Assembly: GCA_016699635.1 (NCBI GenBank)
Contig: CP064983.1
Span: 1,364,001-1,428,000 of the forward strand
Origin: Bacteroidota bacterium
Lineage (GTDB): Bacteria > Bacteroidota > Bacteroidia > AKYH767-A > OLB10
Direction: 5' to 3'
Length of the DNA stretch: 64,000 nucleotides
Shown here: positions 20,901-31,660 of the stretch, piece after piece
Numbering within the stretch: position 1 is the first letter of the stretch
Layout of the letters: each line of letters begins with the position of its first letter
Position numbers and translations under genes: made by a program
The notes under the pieces: model-generated
Database searches by the model: none
What the model saw: the letters and a program-made list of their open reading frames with translations, nothing else
Told to the model about the DNA's origin: nothing

Positions 20901-21174
20901 AACCATTGCTATGGTAATTGGTATGCTTCCTATTGCATTGGCATCAGGTGGTGTAGCCGCTATCAAACATGGTTTGGCCTGGGTAATTATCGGAGGGTTA
21001 ATTTCATCCATGTTCCTGACATTAATAGTTGTTCCGGTTATTTATAAAATTATGGATAGCGTTTCTGCTCGTTTTGGTTGGGGCGATTTGAATAAGAAAA
21101 AAATAGTACGCGAACTCATGCATGCTGAAAATACAAATACAGCAGATAACCATTCAATATCTCATGTAATTTAA
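17987..21174 (+). CDS. RND multidrug efflux transporter, HAE1/AcrB family (one apparent frameshift)
   Basis: 1062 residues after correction, with the full 12-helix RND layout. The first helix follows the conserved start MKITEISINRPTMVVVV, then a periplasmic porter domain and the TM4 motif GILVDDAIVVLENIYRHME with the proton-relay Asp pair (~410). A second half starts around residue 540 with TM12 and LRPILMTTIAMVIGMLPIAL. The frame breaks near 18142-18143, where one extra G gives TVYPGAGPDEVQNTV, a conserved HAE1 segment; the 5' piece alone ends at 18175. It is a proton-driven inner-membrane exporter. It is preceded by the adaptor (37 bp) and followed by the tetR gene (12 bp). Substrate unknown. 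Confidence 0.94.
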
Positions 21175-21186
21175 GCATAAACATTC

Positions 21187-21789
21187 ATGAACGCTGAATG
21201 CACTCCATTTAATTCAAACGATAAAGCAGTTGAAAATATAATTGTCAATAGAGCGCGTCATTTGTTCATGAAGGTAGATATAAAGTCAGTAAGTATGGAT
21301 GATATTGCAAATGCATGTGGCATTTCCAAAAAAACACTATATAAATGTTTTGATAAAGAAGGTTTGGTAAAAACTGTTACACAACAACAGGTTCATATAT
21401 TTGAAAACGAGATTAAATCAATCTTGCAAAATAACAAAGACGTTGTACAGGAGCTGACAAACCTTCTTTTATTTACAATAAATGCTTCGCAAGAAATTTC
21501 TCTTCCCTTTATTGATTCACTAAAAACAATAAAACCGGAAGCATATCAACTGATACTAAATTTCACAAAAAATATTCAACAGACTTTTATAAATAATATT
21601 AAAAAAGGTATGTCGCAAGGATATTATCGTTCCGACATTGAGCCCGATGTTGTCGTACAGTTGCACTTCCTGCAACTATGGAGTTTAATGAAACAACAAA
21701 TGCTTAGCAAATCTTTACATTGGGGTGAAGAACTAAATAAAATGTTTCTGTTTGGTATTTTATCTCCAAAAGGGTTAAAAACTTTATAG
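21187..21789 (+). CDS. TetR/AcrR-family transcriptional regulator
   Basis: 200 residues: an N-terminal helix-turn-helix with SMDDIANACGISKKTLYKCFDKEGLV (~36-61), a standard TetR recognition helix, and a C-terminal all-helical ligand/dimer domain. It is the last gene of the efflux operon, 12 bp after the RND gene, so it is probably a local repressor autoregulating the pump from the region upstream of 15498. Genes of this type commonly respond to pump substrates; no operator could be identified. Confidence 0.9.
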   Translation: MNAECTPFNSNDKAVENIIVNRARHLFMKVDIKSVSMDDIANACGISKKTLYKCFDKEGLVKTVTQQQVHIFENEIKSILQNNKDVVQELTNLLLFTINASQEISLPFIDSLKTIKPEAYQLILNFTKNIQQTFINNIKKGMSQGYYRSDIEPDVVVQLHFLQLWSLMKQQMLSKSLHWGEELNKMFLFGILSPKGLKTL

Positions 21790-21808
21790 TGCCTTTGCTT
21801 TTTAATGA

Positions 21809-23266
21809 TTATAACATTGGAGAAATTAACCGTGCGCATTTTTCTCCCAATTGTTTAATAATAGGGCGGTTGTTCCACGCTTTCACATCTATACTTTCAG
21901 CATCTTTTAAATCTTTATAAAATTCACGTTTTAGTTCTTTCGCAAATGTTTCGTCATATACAATAGCATTGACTTCAAAATTGAGGTCAAAACTACGATG
22001 ATCCATATTTGCTGTTCCAACCATTGCAATTTTATCATCAGCAACCAATGTTTTAGAGTGAATAAAGCCTTTCTGGTACAAATAAATTTCTGCACCTGCA
22101 TTTAAAAGACTATCGTAATATGAAAATGCAGCTGCATTTACTATTCTTGAATCAGAAATACCGGGAACAAGAATTTTAACACTCACTCCACCAAGAGCAG
22201 CTACCATCAAAGCATCCAAAATACTTTCTCCCGGAATAAAATAAGGTGTTGTAATTAATATTTCTTTTGATACCAGACTGATAGCCTGTAGTAATGAAAA
22301 TAAAATTGTGGGTCGCTCAGAATCCGGTCCACTTGCTGCAATCTGAACAATTTTATTCCCTTTGTTATTCAATAAAGTTGGTGATGGAAAAAATTCTCTT
22401 GAAGGTTGCAATTGTGACTGTGCACAGAAATTCCAATCACATAAAAAAAGATATTGCAGATAGTATGTGCCTGCACCTTCTATTCTCAGATGTGTGTCGC
22501 GCCAATACAATTTCTTACCTTGCTCTTCTGAATTTATATAACGTTCACTAATATTAATTCCGCCAACAAATCCAATATTACCATCTATTACAATAATTTT
22601 TCGATGATTTCTGTAGTTAAGGCGATTGGCTAATGCAAATAATCTTACTCTTGAAAAAGGAAAAAGATTGATTCCGCCATCTTTCATCCGTTTCAGTATT
22701 TTCCTATTTAATGCATGACTTCCAAAGTCATCATAAATAAACCTCACCGTTATTCCTTCGCCAACTTTAGCTATTAAAGCTTCTATAACACTCTTACCAA
22801 TACTATCGTTTTCGAAAATGTAATATTCAATATGAATATGGTGTTTTGCTGATGCTATTGCATTAAGGACTTCGGGAAATTTTTGCTCTCCATTAATCAA
22901 TAATTTTACTTCATTGCCTGAAGTTAAAGCACTTAAACTATCATAGGTCAGAAGTCGGGCAAGTTCTTTGTTGTTCTCAACTATATCTATATTCTCTCTA
23001 TATGTTTTTTCTGAATATTGAAGAATTTGCTCCCTGAACCTTTCAGCCAACACATCGTCTTGAAATATTTTTTTACTGTACATCTTCCTTTTCCTATAAT
23101 TAATACCAAAAGAAAAATAAAAGAATATTCCAATGAATGGCACAAAGATTACCAATAAAAGATATGCCAGAGCTTTAGTAGTGGTCCCGGTATCCCAAAT
23201 AATTCGTAAGCATACCAATATAACTATAAGTACATAAATAATTTCTGTAATAAATATCCATTTCAT
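21809..23266 (-). CDS. cls: Cardiolipin synthase
   Basis: 485 residues of the phospholipase D superfamily. Two N-terminal membrane helices (~5-22, ~32-55; ALAYLLLVIFVPFIGIFFYF) precede two PLD domains with HKD motifs: HRKIIVIDGNIGFVGGIN (~222) and HSKTLVADDKIAMVGTANMD (~400). The enzyme condenses two phosphatidylglycerols (or PG and another lipid) into cardiolipin at the inner membrane. It is convergent with tetR (19 bp between stops). Length and order match bacterial Cls A-type enzymes; no lesion. Confidence 0.94.
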   Translation of the reverse strand: MKWIFITEIIYVLIVILVCLRIIWDTGTTTKALAYLLLVIFVPFIGIFFYFSFGINYRKRKMYSKKIFQDDVLAERFREQILQYSEKTYRENIDIVENNKELARLLTYDSLSALTSGNEVKLLINGEQKFPEVLNAIASAKHHIHIEYYIFENDSIGKSVIEALIAKVGEGITVRFIYDDFGSHALNRKILKRMKDGGINLFPFSRVRLFALANRLNYRNHRKIIVIDGNIGFVGGINISERYINSEEQGKKLYWRDTHLRIEGAGTYYLQYLFLCDWNFCAQSQLQPSREFFPSPTLLNNKGNKIVQIAASGPDSERPTILFSLLQAISLVSKEILITTPYFIPGESILDALMVAALGGVSVKILVPGISDSRIVNAAAFSYYDSLLNAGAEIYLYQKGFIHSKTLVADDKIAMVGTANMDHRSFDLNFEVNAIVYDETFAKELKREFYKDLKDAESIDVKAWNNRPIIKQLGEKCARLISPML

Positions 23267-23492
23267 AATAACAAAATGACATTTTAAATTCTATAGTTGT
23301 GTCCGCTGATTAATATAAAACAGATACTTGTAAAATTTACTTTCGTAAATACTCTGCATACTAATTTGTTTTTGTTTCAAGAATTTTTGTTTTTACAAAT
23401 ATAATATTGTAAAGCAAGTACACTAAACAGATTCCCTAATGAATGCATCTTATTACATACTTTGACATTTTATTACTTTGATCGGATAGCTT

Positions 23493-23500
23493 TATATTTG
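23493..23500 (+). promoter_or_regulatory. Putative -7 box upstream of patatin gene
   Basis: TATATTTG matches TAnnTTTG, 25 bp before the ATG at 23526. A -33 element at standard spacing was not clear. The rest of the 258-bp gap (23267-23525) is AT-rich with no other visible feature. Confidence 0.4.
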
Positions 23501-23525
23501 CTATAAATTTTATGAGTTAACCATT

Positions 23526-24292
23526 ATGATTGTAAACAATAAAATTGGAATTACTTTCTCAGGTGGAGGATTCCGTGGGATTGCACATATTGGGATTATG
23601 CAATATCTGAAAGAGTTAGATATTCCTATTCATGCTGTATCGGGTACGAGTGTAGGCTCTTTGATTGGAGCTTTTGTGGCTGAAGGTTATGCCCCTTTAG
23701 AAATATTAGAACTAGCTAAGCGTGAAAAATTCTTTACTTTCTCTGATTTGTCTATTGGTAATGGTGGTTTGTTCAATACGGATATATTTGAAAAGTAATT
23801 AAGAAATATATTCCACATGATAGTTTTGAAAGATTGAAAATGCCTTTATATGTTGCCGTTACAGATTTAACTTATGCAGAGTTGTTGATTTTTAATCAGG
23901 GTAGTTTATCCTTTGCTGTTAAATCTTCTTGTTGCTTTCCTTTGGTGTTTCATCCTGTTGTCTATAATAACGACCGATATTTATGTGATGGAGGGTTGTT
24001 GAATAACTTTCCAGTAGAACAAATTACCGCAACATGTAATAAGAGTATTGGTGTTCACATTAATCCGATTAATAAATTAGAAGGTAAATTAGGTTATAAA
24101 GAAATCATACAACGAATTATTCGTATTGCCACTTCAAATATTAAAAGTGCAGAAAATCACAAATGTGATATTTTTCTTCAGCCTGATGAAATCAATAAAT
24201 TTAACACCTTTGATACCGGAAAGATTGATGAAATTTACAAAGTAGGATATGATTATGCTAAAAAAGTTCAAAAAAGAATTTTTAGAACTTAA
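23526..24292 (+). CDS. Patatin-like phospholipase (one apparent frameshift)
   Basis: 255 residues after one base is restored. The patatin fold elements are all present: oxyanion loop SGGGFRGIAHIG (~10-21), nucleophile elbow GTSVG (Ser ~41), and the catalytic Asp in CDGGLLNNFPVE (~160). The frame breaks at an A4 run (23791-23794); adding an A gives IFEKVIKKYIPHDSFERLKM. Family members are cytoplasmic lipid acyl hydrolases of the RssA type. Its neighbours are cls and a T9SS surface protein, but no operon link is evident. Likely functional if the break is a sequencing error. Confidence 0.88.
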
Positions 24293-24435
24293 AAAGCAAG
24301 TATAAGTAGTAAAGGTTTCATGTAAAATAAATTCATTACATAAAATACTTATTTCTCCAGTAGATACAGTTGGTGAATTAATATCGGAAATTTAAAAATT
24401 TATAAGATAGAATTCCAACAAATAAAATATAATTT

Positions 24436-26458
24436 TCATCGCAACAACATTACTGTTCCGGTTTTAATAATGGGATCTGTTGGATTGTGCATACGAATGG
24501 AGTAAATGTACATTCCTAAAGGTAGTAGTTGATTTTTATAACGACCATTCCATTGCGGTTTTCCAGTTTCAGAATAAAGTAATTGTCCCCAACGGTTAAA
24601 TATCTGAAGCGTATAATCCGGCATTTCTGCTCCTATCGGAGTAAACAAATCATTCAACCCATTATCGTCAGGTGTAAATGAGGAGGGCATAAAAAAAACT
24701 CATTGTTGTTTTGATATCCACCGGTGCTTCTGTTGTATCACGACAACCATCATCACTAACTGTTACGAGTTGTACCAAATAAACACCACTGTTTTCATAA
24801 ACATGTTGCGGATTTATTTCAGCAGATTGTGTACTGTCTCCAAAGTTCCAGAAATTATAAGTGTTACCCACCGATTGGTTTGTAAATTGTTGCAGCACAT
24901 TGATACTACTAACCGAAACCGTGCTTGTAATGAATGAAGCAACTGTCGGTTGCAGCACTGTTGCAACTTGTGTATTGGAAATTGCACTGGAATCAATTAC
25001 ACAAATAGAATTGCTGATGAGTTGCACCGATACACTATCACCATTGTTAAGTTGATTCGTTGTGTAGTTAGGATAATTATTAGATAGTGCTTGTCCGTTA
25101 ATATACCATTGATAAGTAGGGTTATTTCCGGCAAATTGTGTGGAGGCATTAAACTGAAAGGCTGTACCGGTGCAGGTAGGTGTATCAGGATACATACTCA
25201 GGTTTATGGAAGGCAGTTGGTTGTGAGGAATAGTCTTTACACGTATAGAAAAAACATAGGTGTTGGTTTTTGAAGGACAACCATTATCTGTTGATTCTAC
25301 TGTAAACATATAGGGGAATGGTGCTGCCTGTCCGCAAATTGTTTTCCAGCAAAACTGAGCTGTATTATTGTTTGGAGTTGGATTAACAACAAACTGTGCA
25401 GGTGGATTGGTGAGTGCTGTACCGAAAAGATTACCTGTTGCCGAAATGTTTATCATATTGTTTTCTGCATCAGTAAATGTGAGGGGAAAGCAAATTGAAT
25501 CTCCTTCATCTATCTGATAATTTAAAACAACAGGTGAGGTTAATTGTGGTGCCGTATTATAGGAGCAAGCAGCAACCACTACCTGCATGTCGCGCCTTGT
25601 TCTGGAAAGAAGTGTTCCATTCCTATACTCTTCTACTTCTATGGCCAAAACATATAATCCCTGATTTGGTGAAGAGATAGTCAGCAATCCTGTTTGTGAA
25701 TTTATACTACAGAGACCTCCTGCACCAAAAGGACTAGTGTAACTATAGCCCGGGCCGTAAATGACTGTTGGTAAAGGAAACAAATAATACAAGTTAAAAT
25801 TAATATCCTGATAGGTCATTAAATTGTTTAAACCTATGTATCCATAAGGCTGCACAATTTTATAAACCAAACTATCTCCATCACTGTCAAATGCCAGATT
25901 ACTTAGCTGCATCGTATCTAAATTACAGATGAAAGGTGTAGGCGAATTTGAAAACTGTGGTGTAGAGTTGGAGATGCCTGCCGGAATAACTGTATAAAAA
26001 AATATGCCTGTGCTATCCGGTTGAATCAGGTTGTTGATACTAACATTTCTTGCTCCATCACTTAAAAACAAGTGCCAGGTTGTATCTTCTGACAGCGTAA
26101 CAGTCGCTTCGTAGTATGTTTTTTCTACGCACCAATTGTTGTTATAATAACAAGTAGTGTCTAATATAGGCGGAACAATTGGCTGTGTGCTTATTTTATC
26201 CAGCGAAATTTGTGCATACGCTCGTTTATAGTTGGCATTAGAAGAATCATAACAAATATAAAGATCATAATATGGTTGAAATTGTGCAGCAGAAGTATCG
26301 CAGTTACGGTAATAATTGAGGCTTATCTTGTAAACCTTTTTCTGTTGCTGTGGTACACTTCCTATGAGTGTATAGGTAAAATCACCGCCCATAATATGAC
26401 TTGCCTGACCTGCACTACAGAGCAGCATAAAAATATGTACAGCAATTAAACGCTTCAT
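24436..26458 (-). CDS. Surface protein with PKD-like domain and T9SS type B (gliding-associated) sorting domain, one apparent frameshift
   Basis: 673 residues from the ATG at 26458 (MKRLIAVHIFMLLCSAGQA, signal peptide); the frame is open upstream to 26626 but that extension has no signal sequence at its start. The mature protein starts SHIMGGDFTYTLIGS with a YRNCD motif, a recurrent Bacteroidota surface-protein type. It then has beta-sandwich repeats, a PKD-like domain (FWNFGDSTQSAEINPQHVYENSGVY) and a type B C-terminal domain (FTPDDNGLNDLFTP, IFNRWGQLLY, PLGMYIYSI). The frame breaks at an A8 run (24691-24698); one base fewer gives MSFFMPSSFTPDDNG. Predicted to be exported by T9SS and attached or released at the cell surface. 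Confidence 0.87.
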
Positions 26459-26672
26459 AGCAACATTAATATCAAGACGTTTTCCAATAAAAATACGTTG
26501 TCTAAAAATAATAATTTTCTGTTTCCTCCACAATTTCCCCTTCATCTTTTTACCATTTTGTTTCAAATGTCTAATAAATATATCTGCTTTAGAATGACAG
26601 AACACATTGTATAGTACAATGTGCATTGAGGATTTAAGTAACTTATGTGCTTTCTATGTCTCCCAAAAATTT

Positions 26673-26680
26673 TACTTTTG
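26673..26680 (+). promoter_or_regulatory. Putative -7 box at ruvB, very close to its ATG
   Basis: TACTTTTG matches TAnnTTTG and ends 5 bp before the ATG at 26686. If used, transcription would begin at or next to the start codon, giving a leaderless or near-leaderless ruvB mRNA. Confidence 0.4.
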
Positions 26681-26685
26681 TGGTA

Positions 26686-27726
26686 ATGAGTATCAATAAA
26701 AATCTTGATCCGGCAAGTGAAAATTTAAGCACAGCCGAAAAGGAAATAGAACGGGCATTACGACCGCTTAGCTTCGATGATTTTGCAGGACAACGTAAGG
26801 TAACAGAAAATCTTACTGTATTTGTAAAAGCAGCAGTACAGCGTGGCGAAGCTCTTGATCATGTTTTACTGCATGGCCCTCCGGGCTTAGGTAAAACAAC
26901 ATTAGCCAACATTATAGCAAACGAACTTAATGTAAAAATAAAAGTTACCTCAGGTCCTGTGCTTGACAAACCTGGCGACCTTGCAGGCTTACTCACCAAT
27001 CTGCAAGCTAACGATGTGTTGTTTATTGATGAGATTCACCGCTTAAGCCCTATTGTGGAAGAATATCTTTATTCTGCAATGGAAGATTATAAAATTGATA
27101 TTATGATTGAAAGCGGACCTCATGCACGTTCGGTTCAGCTTAAAATAAATCCATTTACACTCATTGGTGCCACTACACGTTCAGGATTGCTTACTTCGCC
27201 ATTGCGTGCACGGTTTGGTATCAACTCGCGACTTGAATATTACGATGCACGATTATTACAAGACATTGTAATGCGCTCTGCATCTATTCTGAAAACTGCT
27301 ATTGACGAAGAAGCGGCCTTTGAGATTGCCCGAAGAAGCCGTGGTACTCCTCGTATTGCTAATGCACTGTTGAGACGCATTCGTGATTTTGCACAGATAA
27401 AAGGTAACGGAACCGTAAATATTGAAATTGCACGTTATGGACTTCAGGCACTCAATGTTGACATTGACGGTCTGGACGAAATGGACAACAGGATTCTTAA
27501 TGCCATTATCGAAAAATTTAAAGGTGGACCTGTAGGATTGAACACTATTGCCACTGCTGTTGGCGAAGAAGCAGGTACTATTGAAGAAGTGTATGAGCCG
27601 TTTTTAATTATGGAAGGTTTTTTGATGCGTACACCACGCGGACGTGAAGCAACAGAAAAAGCTTTTAAACATCTTGGTAAAAAGTCTTTAAAGCAGAAGG
27701 GAACATTGTTCGACTCTGAGTCTTAA
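26686..27726 (+). CDS. ruvB: Holliday junction branch migration helicase RuvB
   Basis: 346 residues from the ATG at 26686 ([15 protein letters not shown]). The frame opens at 26647, but the N-terminus from 26686 matches RuvB family starts, and a promoter box lies inside the extension. Walker A is GPPGLGKTT (~62), Walker B DEIH (~112), sensor 1 GATTRSG (~155), then the arginine-finger region SPLRARFGI, and a C-terminal winged helix with [17 protein letters not shown] (~285). RuvB is the hexameric motor that drives RuvA-bound junctions in recombinational repair. queG follows at 6 bp, a pairing seen in other Bacteroidota. Confidence 0.96.
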   Translation: MSINKNLDPASENLSTAEKEIERALRPLSFDDFAGQRKVTENLTVFVKAAVQRGEALDHVLLHGPPGLGKTTLANIIANELNVKIKVTSGPVLDKPGDLAGLLTNLQANDVLFIDEIHRLSPIVEEYLYSAMEDYKIDIMIESGPHARSVQLKINPFTLIGATTRSGLLTSPLRARFGINSRLEYYDARLLQDIVMRSASILKTAIDEEAAFEIARRSRGTPRIANALLRRIRDFAQIKGNGTVNIEIARYGLQALNVDIDGLDEMDNRILNAIIEKFKGGPVGLNTIATAVGEEAGTIEEVYEPFLIMEGFLMRTPRGREATEKAFKHLGKKSLKQKGTLFDSES

Positions 27727-27732
27727 AAAACA

Positions 27733-28662
27733 ATGAACCGTAGCCAGACAACAGCATGGGTCAAAGCCGAAGCATTAAAGTTGGGCTTCTCACATTGCGG
27801 CATTTCCAAAGCCGGTTTTCTGGAAGAAGAAGCACCACGCCTCGAACAATGGCTTACAGCAAACATGCATGGCACCATGTCGTACATGGAACGCAATTTC
27901 GATAAGCGTTTAGACCCAACAAAATTGGTTGAAGGCGCTAGGAGTGTCATCTCCTTACTTTTTAATTACTATCCTGAAAAAAAGCAAAATCCACAGGCAC
28001 CGCAAATTTCTAAATATGCTTATGGAACAGATTATCATTTTGTAATCAAAGAAAAACTGTTTCAACTACTTGAACTTATGCGACAGCATATAGGAGCAAT
28101 TGACGGACGTGTTTTTGTTGACTCTGCACCTGTGTTAGACAGAGCCTGGGCGCGTAAAAGTGGATTGGGATGGATAGGAAAAAATAATAATCTCATAAAT
28201 CCGCAATCAGGTTCCTGGTATTTTATTGCAGAACTGATTCTTGATATTGAACTTGATGCCGATGCTCCAATAAAAGATTACTGTGGCACTTGTACAAAAT
28301 GTATTGATGCCTGCCCGACAGAGGCAATTGTAATGCCTCATGTTGTTGATGGCAGCAAATGTATTTCATATCTTACTATTGAATTGAAGAACGAAATTCC
28401 TGTATCTTTCCAAAACCAATTTAAAAACTGGATGTTTGGTTGTGATATTTGTCAGGATGTATGTCCTTGGAACCGTTTTGCAAAACCACATCAACATCAG
28501 GAACTGCAGCCTAAAAGTGAATTGATAGAAATGACAAAGCATGAATGGACAGAACTTACAGAAGAAATTTTTAAAAAAATATTTAAAGACTCTGCGCTGC
28601 AACGAACAGGATACAAAGGGATAAAGAGAAATCTTAATTTCTTAAAATCAGAAGAAGATTAA
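27733..28662 (+). CDS. queG: Epoxyqueuosine reductase QueG
   Basis: 309 residues. QueG reduces epoxyqueuosine to queuosine in tRNA, using cobalamin and two [4Fe-4S] clusters. Visible features are the N-terminal [36 protein letters not shown] (~136-159; catalytic Asp in the family), and two ferredoxin-like Cys sets, [12 protein letters not shown] (~183) and [11 protein letters not shown] (~237). The C-terminal HEAT-like tail found in some homologues is short here. It is 6 bp after ruvB and probably co-transcribed with it. Confidence 0.95.
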   Translation: MNRSQTTAWVKAEALKLGFSHCGISKAGFLEEEAPRLEQWLTANMHGTMSYMERNFDKRLDPTKLVEGARSVISLLFNYYPEKKQNPQAPQISKYAYGTDYHFVIKEKLFQLLELMRQHIGAIDGRVFVDSAPVLDRAWARKSGLGWIGKNNNLINPQSGSWYFIAELILDIELDADAPIKDYCGTCTKCIDACPTEAIVMPHVVDGSKCISYLTIELKNEIPVSFQNQFKNWMFGCDICQDVCPWNRFAKPHQHQELQPKSELIEMTKHEWTELTEEIFKKIFKDSALQRTGYKGIKRNLNFLKSEED

Positions 28663-28720
28663 ACGACAACTGCATTTCAAAAACAAATCTGAAATTTTGC
28701 CTGTAAAGTTCACCAAATCT

Positions 28721-28751
28721 CCTCAGCCTCAGCTGAGCCGTGGCTGATCAG
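28721..28751. repeat. Palindromic repeat element at 3' end of propeller gene A
   Basis: Contains CTCAGCTGAG followed by CCGTGGCTGATCAG, a member of the TCAGCC-RY-GGCTGA palindrome family seen beside every propeller gene in the window. It sits 17-47 bp after the stop of gene A on the minus strand and 59 bp after queG on the plus strand, so it could serve as a hairpin terminator for either. Confidence 0.7.
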
Positions 28752-28767
28752 TAATTCAACTATTCTC

Positions 28768-31422
28768 TTACCTCTTAACAAACTTCTTTACCACCACACC
28801 TTGTGTGCTGTATGCTTTTACAAAATAAACTCCGTTTTGAAATTGACTGATGTTTATCTTTAAATATTGTTGGCTGTTGGTTTTCTTTTCAAACACAATT
28901 TTTCCAAGCACGTCTATTACTTGTATTTTTTCTACTCCTGTTGTGAGTTGAATATTTAATTCTGATTGTGCAGGATTTGGGTACAGTAGTATCTTTTCTT
29001 CACTCTGATATGATGCTATTCCTGTTGGTAGTACAACATGTGTTGTTGCTGTGTTGGTTATTACAGGGTCATTAAAATCAAAATAAATGGCAGCATTGTT
29101 TTGTATGCTATCATTCAATACCAGACTTGTTTTGGGTTTTATTCTGTAATGAATAAAGCCATGGCTTAACGGCTCGTTTACATTACTATCGGGCAATAGA
29201 ATATTATCAAACTTAAATTCCATGTTGCGCTCATGATAAATAAAATTCATGTTTACAGGATGCGATGATGCAACATATTCTAAGGTGTTTAACTGAAGTT
29301 TATTTGTATCTAATGGATTTAAAACTTTAACATTAAATGCTGTATCGTTTCCGGTGTTTTGAAAACGGATGATGTAATCTAAATAGGGTGGATTGGGAAT
29401 TTCTGTAGTGAATAAAGTATCTCTACTTACTAAAATATCATTGGGGTCAAATGAACCTATGGTAAAAACCTCCCAAGAACTGTAATTACAACCGGGATTA
29501 GCATCACCGGCAACAGGCTCTATTCTTACACTTGAATTGATAAGTGAACCAATGGGCAAACCCGTATGTACATTTACGGTAACAACAATACTTCCTGACT
29601 GAAAAGGTGCAAGTGCGCCAATATTCCATACGACAGAATCGGTTGTAACAGAAGTAGGAGTTACATTAGCACTTGTAAAAGAAACATTCGCATCAGGAAA
29701 GAAAATTACAGTTGGCGTAAGTGTTGTAGTACCATTGTTAATATAGCTGATATAGTAAGTTGCATCAAAACCTGAGCGGAATAAAGAAACTGGTGTAAGA
29801 TTTATACATACATCGTTAATAACTCCATTAGGCTGTAATGCAAAATCGTTTAATGAATCAGTTTGATTAATGTTGTTAAAATAAGCAGTATGAACTAATG
29901 GGACACTATTGTAATAATTTATCGTTGATGCAGAAACAGAAAAACCACCTGTATCTAACACCGATAAACTATATTTTCCATTCTGTTGTGAGAAAGATAA
30001 TCTTCCAGTATTTTGTTCAGTAACCATTTTGTTAGATACACCCAATTCACCAACATCTTGTATGGTATTGTTATTGACATCCGCATACATTTTGCCATCA
30101 ATTAAATTATATTTATCTGTCAATTTTATAACCCAATAATCATTATTACCTTGTGAATCTTCTGTTTTATCGCCTGAAATAGGAGAAACAGATTGCCCTC
30201 CAATAATATATCCGCCATCAATAGTTTGTTTTATTGAGCTTAATGCTTCTGCATAAAGACCTCCAATCGTATTCTGCCAAAGTATATTACCTATTGAATC
30301 TATGTTTATCACCCAGTAATCATAGTTTCCTTGTGAGTTTTCAGTTTTATCACCGGAAATATTAGAAGAAGAATACCCCCCAAAAATATAACTACCATCA
30401 GTAGTTTGTTGAATAGACTTCAACTTGTCCCAATTATCGCCCCCAATAGTGTTCTGCCATTGTATATTACCGTTTGCATCTAATTTAACCACCCAGTAAT
30501 CAAAATCTCCTTGTGAATTTTCAGTTTTATCACCGGAATTGTCAGAATCGGAAGAACCACCTAATATATAGCCGCCATCTGAGGTTTGTTCTATAGATTC
30601 TAATTCATCCCAGCTATTTCCTCCTATGGTGTTTTGCCATTGAATATTTCCAGTTGCATCTATCTTTACCACCCAGTAATCATCAAGTCCTTGTGAATTT
30701 TCTGTTTTATCTCCTGTAGCATTAGACATAGAGCGTCCGCCAAGAATATATCCACCATCTGTGGTTTGTTGTAAAGAATATAAATTATCATTCTCGTATC
30801 CCCCTATAGTATTCTGCCACTGAATGTTTCCTGATGCATCTAACTTTACCACCCAATAATCAGAACCACCTATCGAATACTCAGTTTTATCGCCTGAAAT
30901 AGAAGATATAGAAAATCCTCCTAGAATGTAACCACCATCGGTAGTTTGTTGTAAAGAATATAAATTATCGGTAGAATCACCACCAATGGTGTTCTGCCAT
31001 TGAATGTTACCTATTGAATCCAACTTTACCACCCAAAAATCAGAAGCCCCTTGTGAATTTTCTGTTTTATCTGCTGAAATGTTTGACTTAGACCATCCTC
31101 CAAGAATATATCCATTATCCGTAGTTTGTTGAACCGATTGTAACCAATCAGCATCATCTCCACCAATGGTGTTTTGCCATTGAATATTTCCAGTTGCGTC
31201 TAACTTTACCACCCAATAATCATAATCTCCTTTTGAAGGTTCTGTTTTATCACCGGAAACACCGGAATTGGAACGACCCCCAAGAATATAGCCACCATCT
31301 GAAGTTTGTTGTGTGTAATTTAAAAATTCTACACCACTTCCTCCAATAGTATTTTGCCATTCAATTTCCTGGGCATGGGCGGTAGTTGTACAAATCAAGA
31401 GTAATATAATCAGTTTTCTCAT
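28768..31422 (-). CDS. Seven-repeat propeller surface protein A with T9SS type A sorting domain
   Basis: 884 residues. A signal peptide (MRKLIILLLICTTTAHAQ) is followed from residue 20 by seven consecutive 60-residue repeats, each of the form IQWQNTIGG-x-DGGYILGG-x-SGDKTENSQG-x-DYWVVKLD-x-GN (residues 20-439). Then come a segment of SdrD/Cna-B type (GKMYADVNNNTIQDVGELGV, ~445), a DUF11-like domain (~545-660), a DUF7619-like domain with SFDPNDILVSRDTLFTTE (~660-800), and a sorting tail (LYPNPAQSELNIQL to VVKKFVKR). Seven identical-length repeats suggest a seven-bladed propeller (inference). Predicted to be secreted and surface-attached; ligand and role unknown. It differs from its paralogues mainly at a few columns per repeat and is the downstream member of a minus-strand pair. 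Confidence 0.88.
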   Translation of the reverse strand: MRKLIILLLICTTTAHAQEIEWQNTIGGSGVEFLNYTQQTSDGGYILGGRSNSGVSGDKTEPSKGDYDYWVVKLDATGNIQWQNTIGGDDADWLQSVQQTTDNGYILGGWSKSNISADKTENSQGASDFWVVKLDSIGNIQWQNTIGGDSTDNLYSLQQTTDGGYILGGFSISSISGDKTEYSIGGSDYWVVKLDASGNIQWQNTIGGYENDNLYSLQQTTDGGYILGGRSMSNATGDKTENSQGLDDYWVVKIDATGNIQWQNTIGGNSWDELESIEQTSDGGYILGGSSDSDNSGDKTENSQGDFDYWVVKLDANGNIQWQNTIGGDNWDKLKSIQQTTDGSYIFGGYSSSNISGDKTENSQGNYDYWVINIDSIGNILWQNTIGGLYAEALSSIKQTIDGGYIIGGQSVSPISGDKTEDSQGNNDYWVIKLTDKYNLIDGKMYADVNNNTIQDVGELGVSNKMVTEQNTGRLSFSQQNGKYSLSVLDTGGFSVSASTINYYNSVPLVHTAYFNNINQTDSLNDFALQPNGVINDVCINLTPVSLFRSGFDATYYISYINNGTTTLTPTVIFFPDANVSFTSANVTPTSVTTDSVVWNIGALAPFQSGSIVVTVNVHTGLPIGSLINSSVRIEPVAGDANPGCNYSSWEVFTIGSFDPNDILVSRDTLFTTEIPNPPYLDYIIRFQNTGNDTAFNVKVLNPLDTNKLQLNTLEYVASSHPVNMNFIYHERNMEFKFDNILLPDSNVNEPLSHGFIHYRIKPKTSLVLNDSIQNNAAIYFDFNDPVITNTATTHVVLPTGIASYQSEEKILLYPNPAQSELNIQLTTGVEKIQVIDVLGKIVFEKKTNSQQYLKINISQFQNGVYFVKAYSTQGVVVKKFVKR

Positions 31423-31445
31423 GTTACTTACTTTTTTGGTTATAT

Positions 31446-31453
31446 CAAAAGTA
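31446..31453 (-). promoter_or_regulatory. -7 box of propeller gene A
   Basis: TACTTTTG on the minus strand, 24 bp before the ATG at 31422, within a ~50-bp block nearly identical in all family members. Confidence 0.6.
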
Positions 31454-31612
31454 TGTAATTCAAATGAGATAAAAAATAGTTTGGTTTATATTTTTATCAG
31501 AATAAGAGAATAAATAAAAGCTGTCTGATTTAGAAATTTATTTTACTTATCTTCAAAAATTATTGTGGCCACCGATTTAAAATTGAAGAACTTCTGACAA
31601 TAATATTCAAAT

Positions 31613-31646
31613 CCCCTCAACCGCGGCTGAGCAATGGCTGATCAAC
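31613..31646. repeat. Palindromic repeat element between propeller genes A and B
   Basis: CAACCGCGGCTGAGCAATGGCTGATCAAC, a degenerate double copy of the TCAGCC-RY-GGCTGA palindrome, 14 bp after the stop of gene B. It is followed (31560-31611) by the block that in other cassettes reads GAATATTATTGTCAGAAGT, here in reverse. Confidence 0.7.
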
Positions 31647-31660
31647 AATACAAAAATCGC

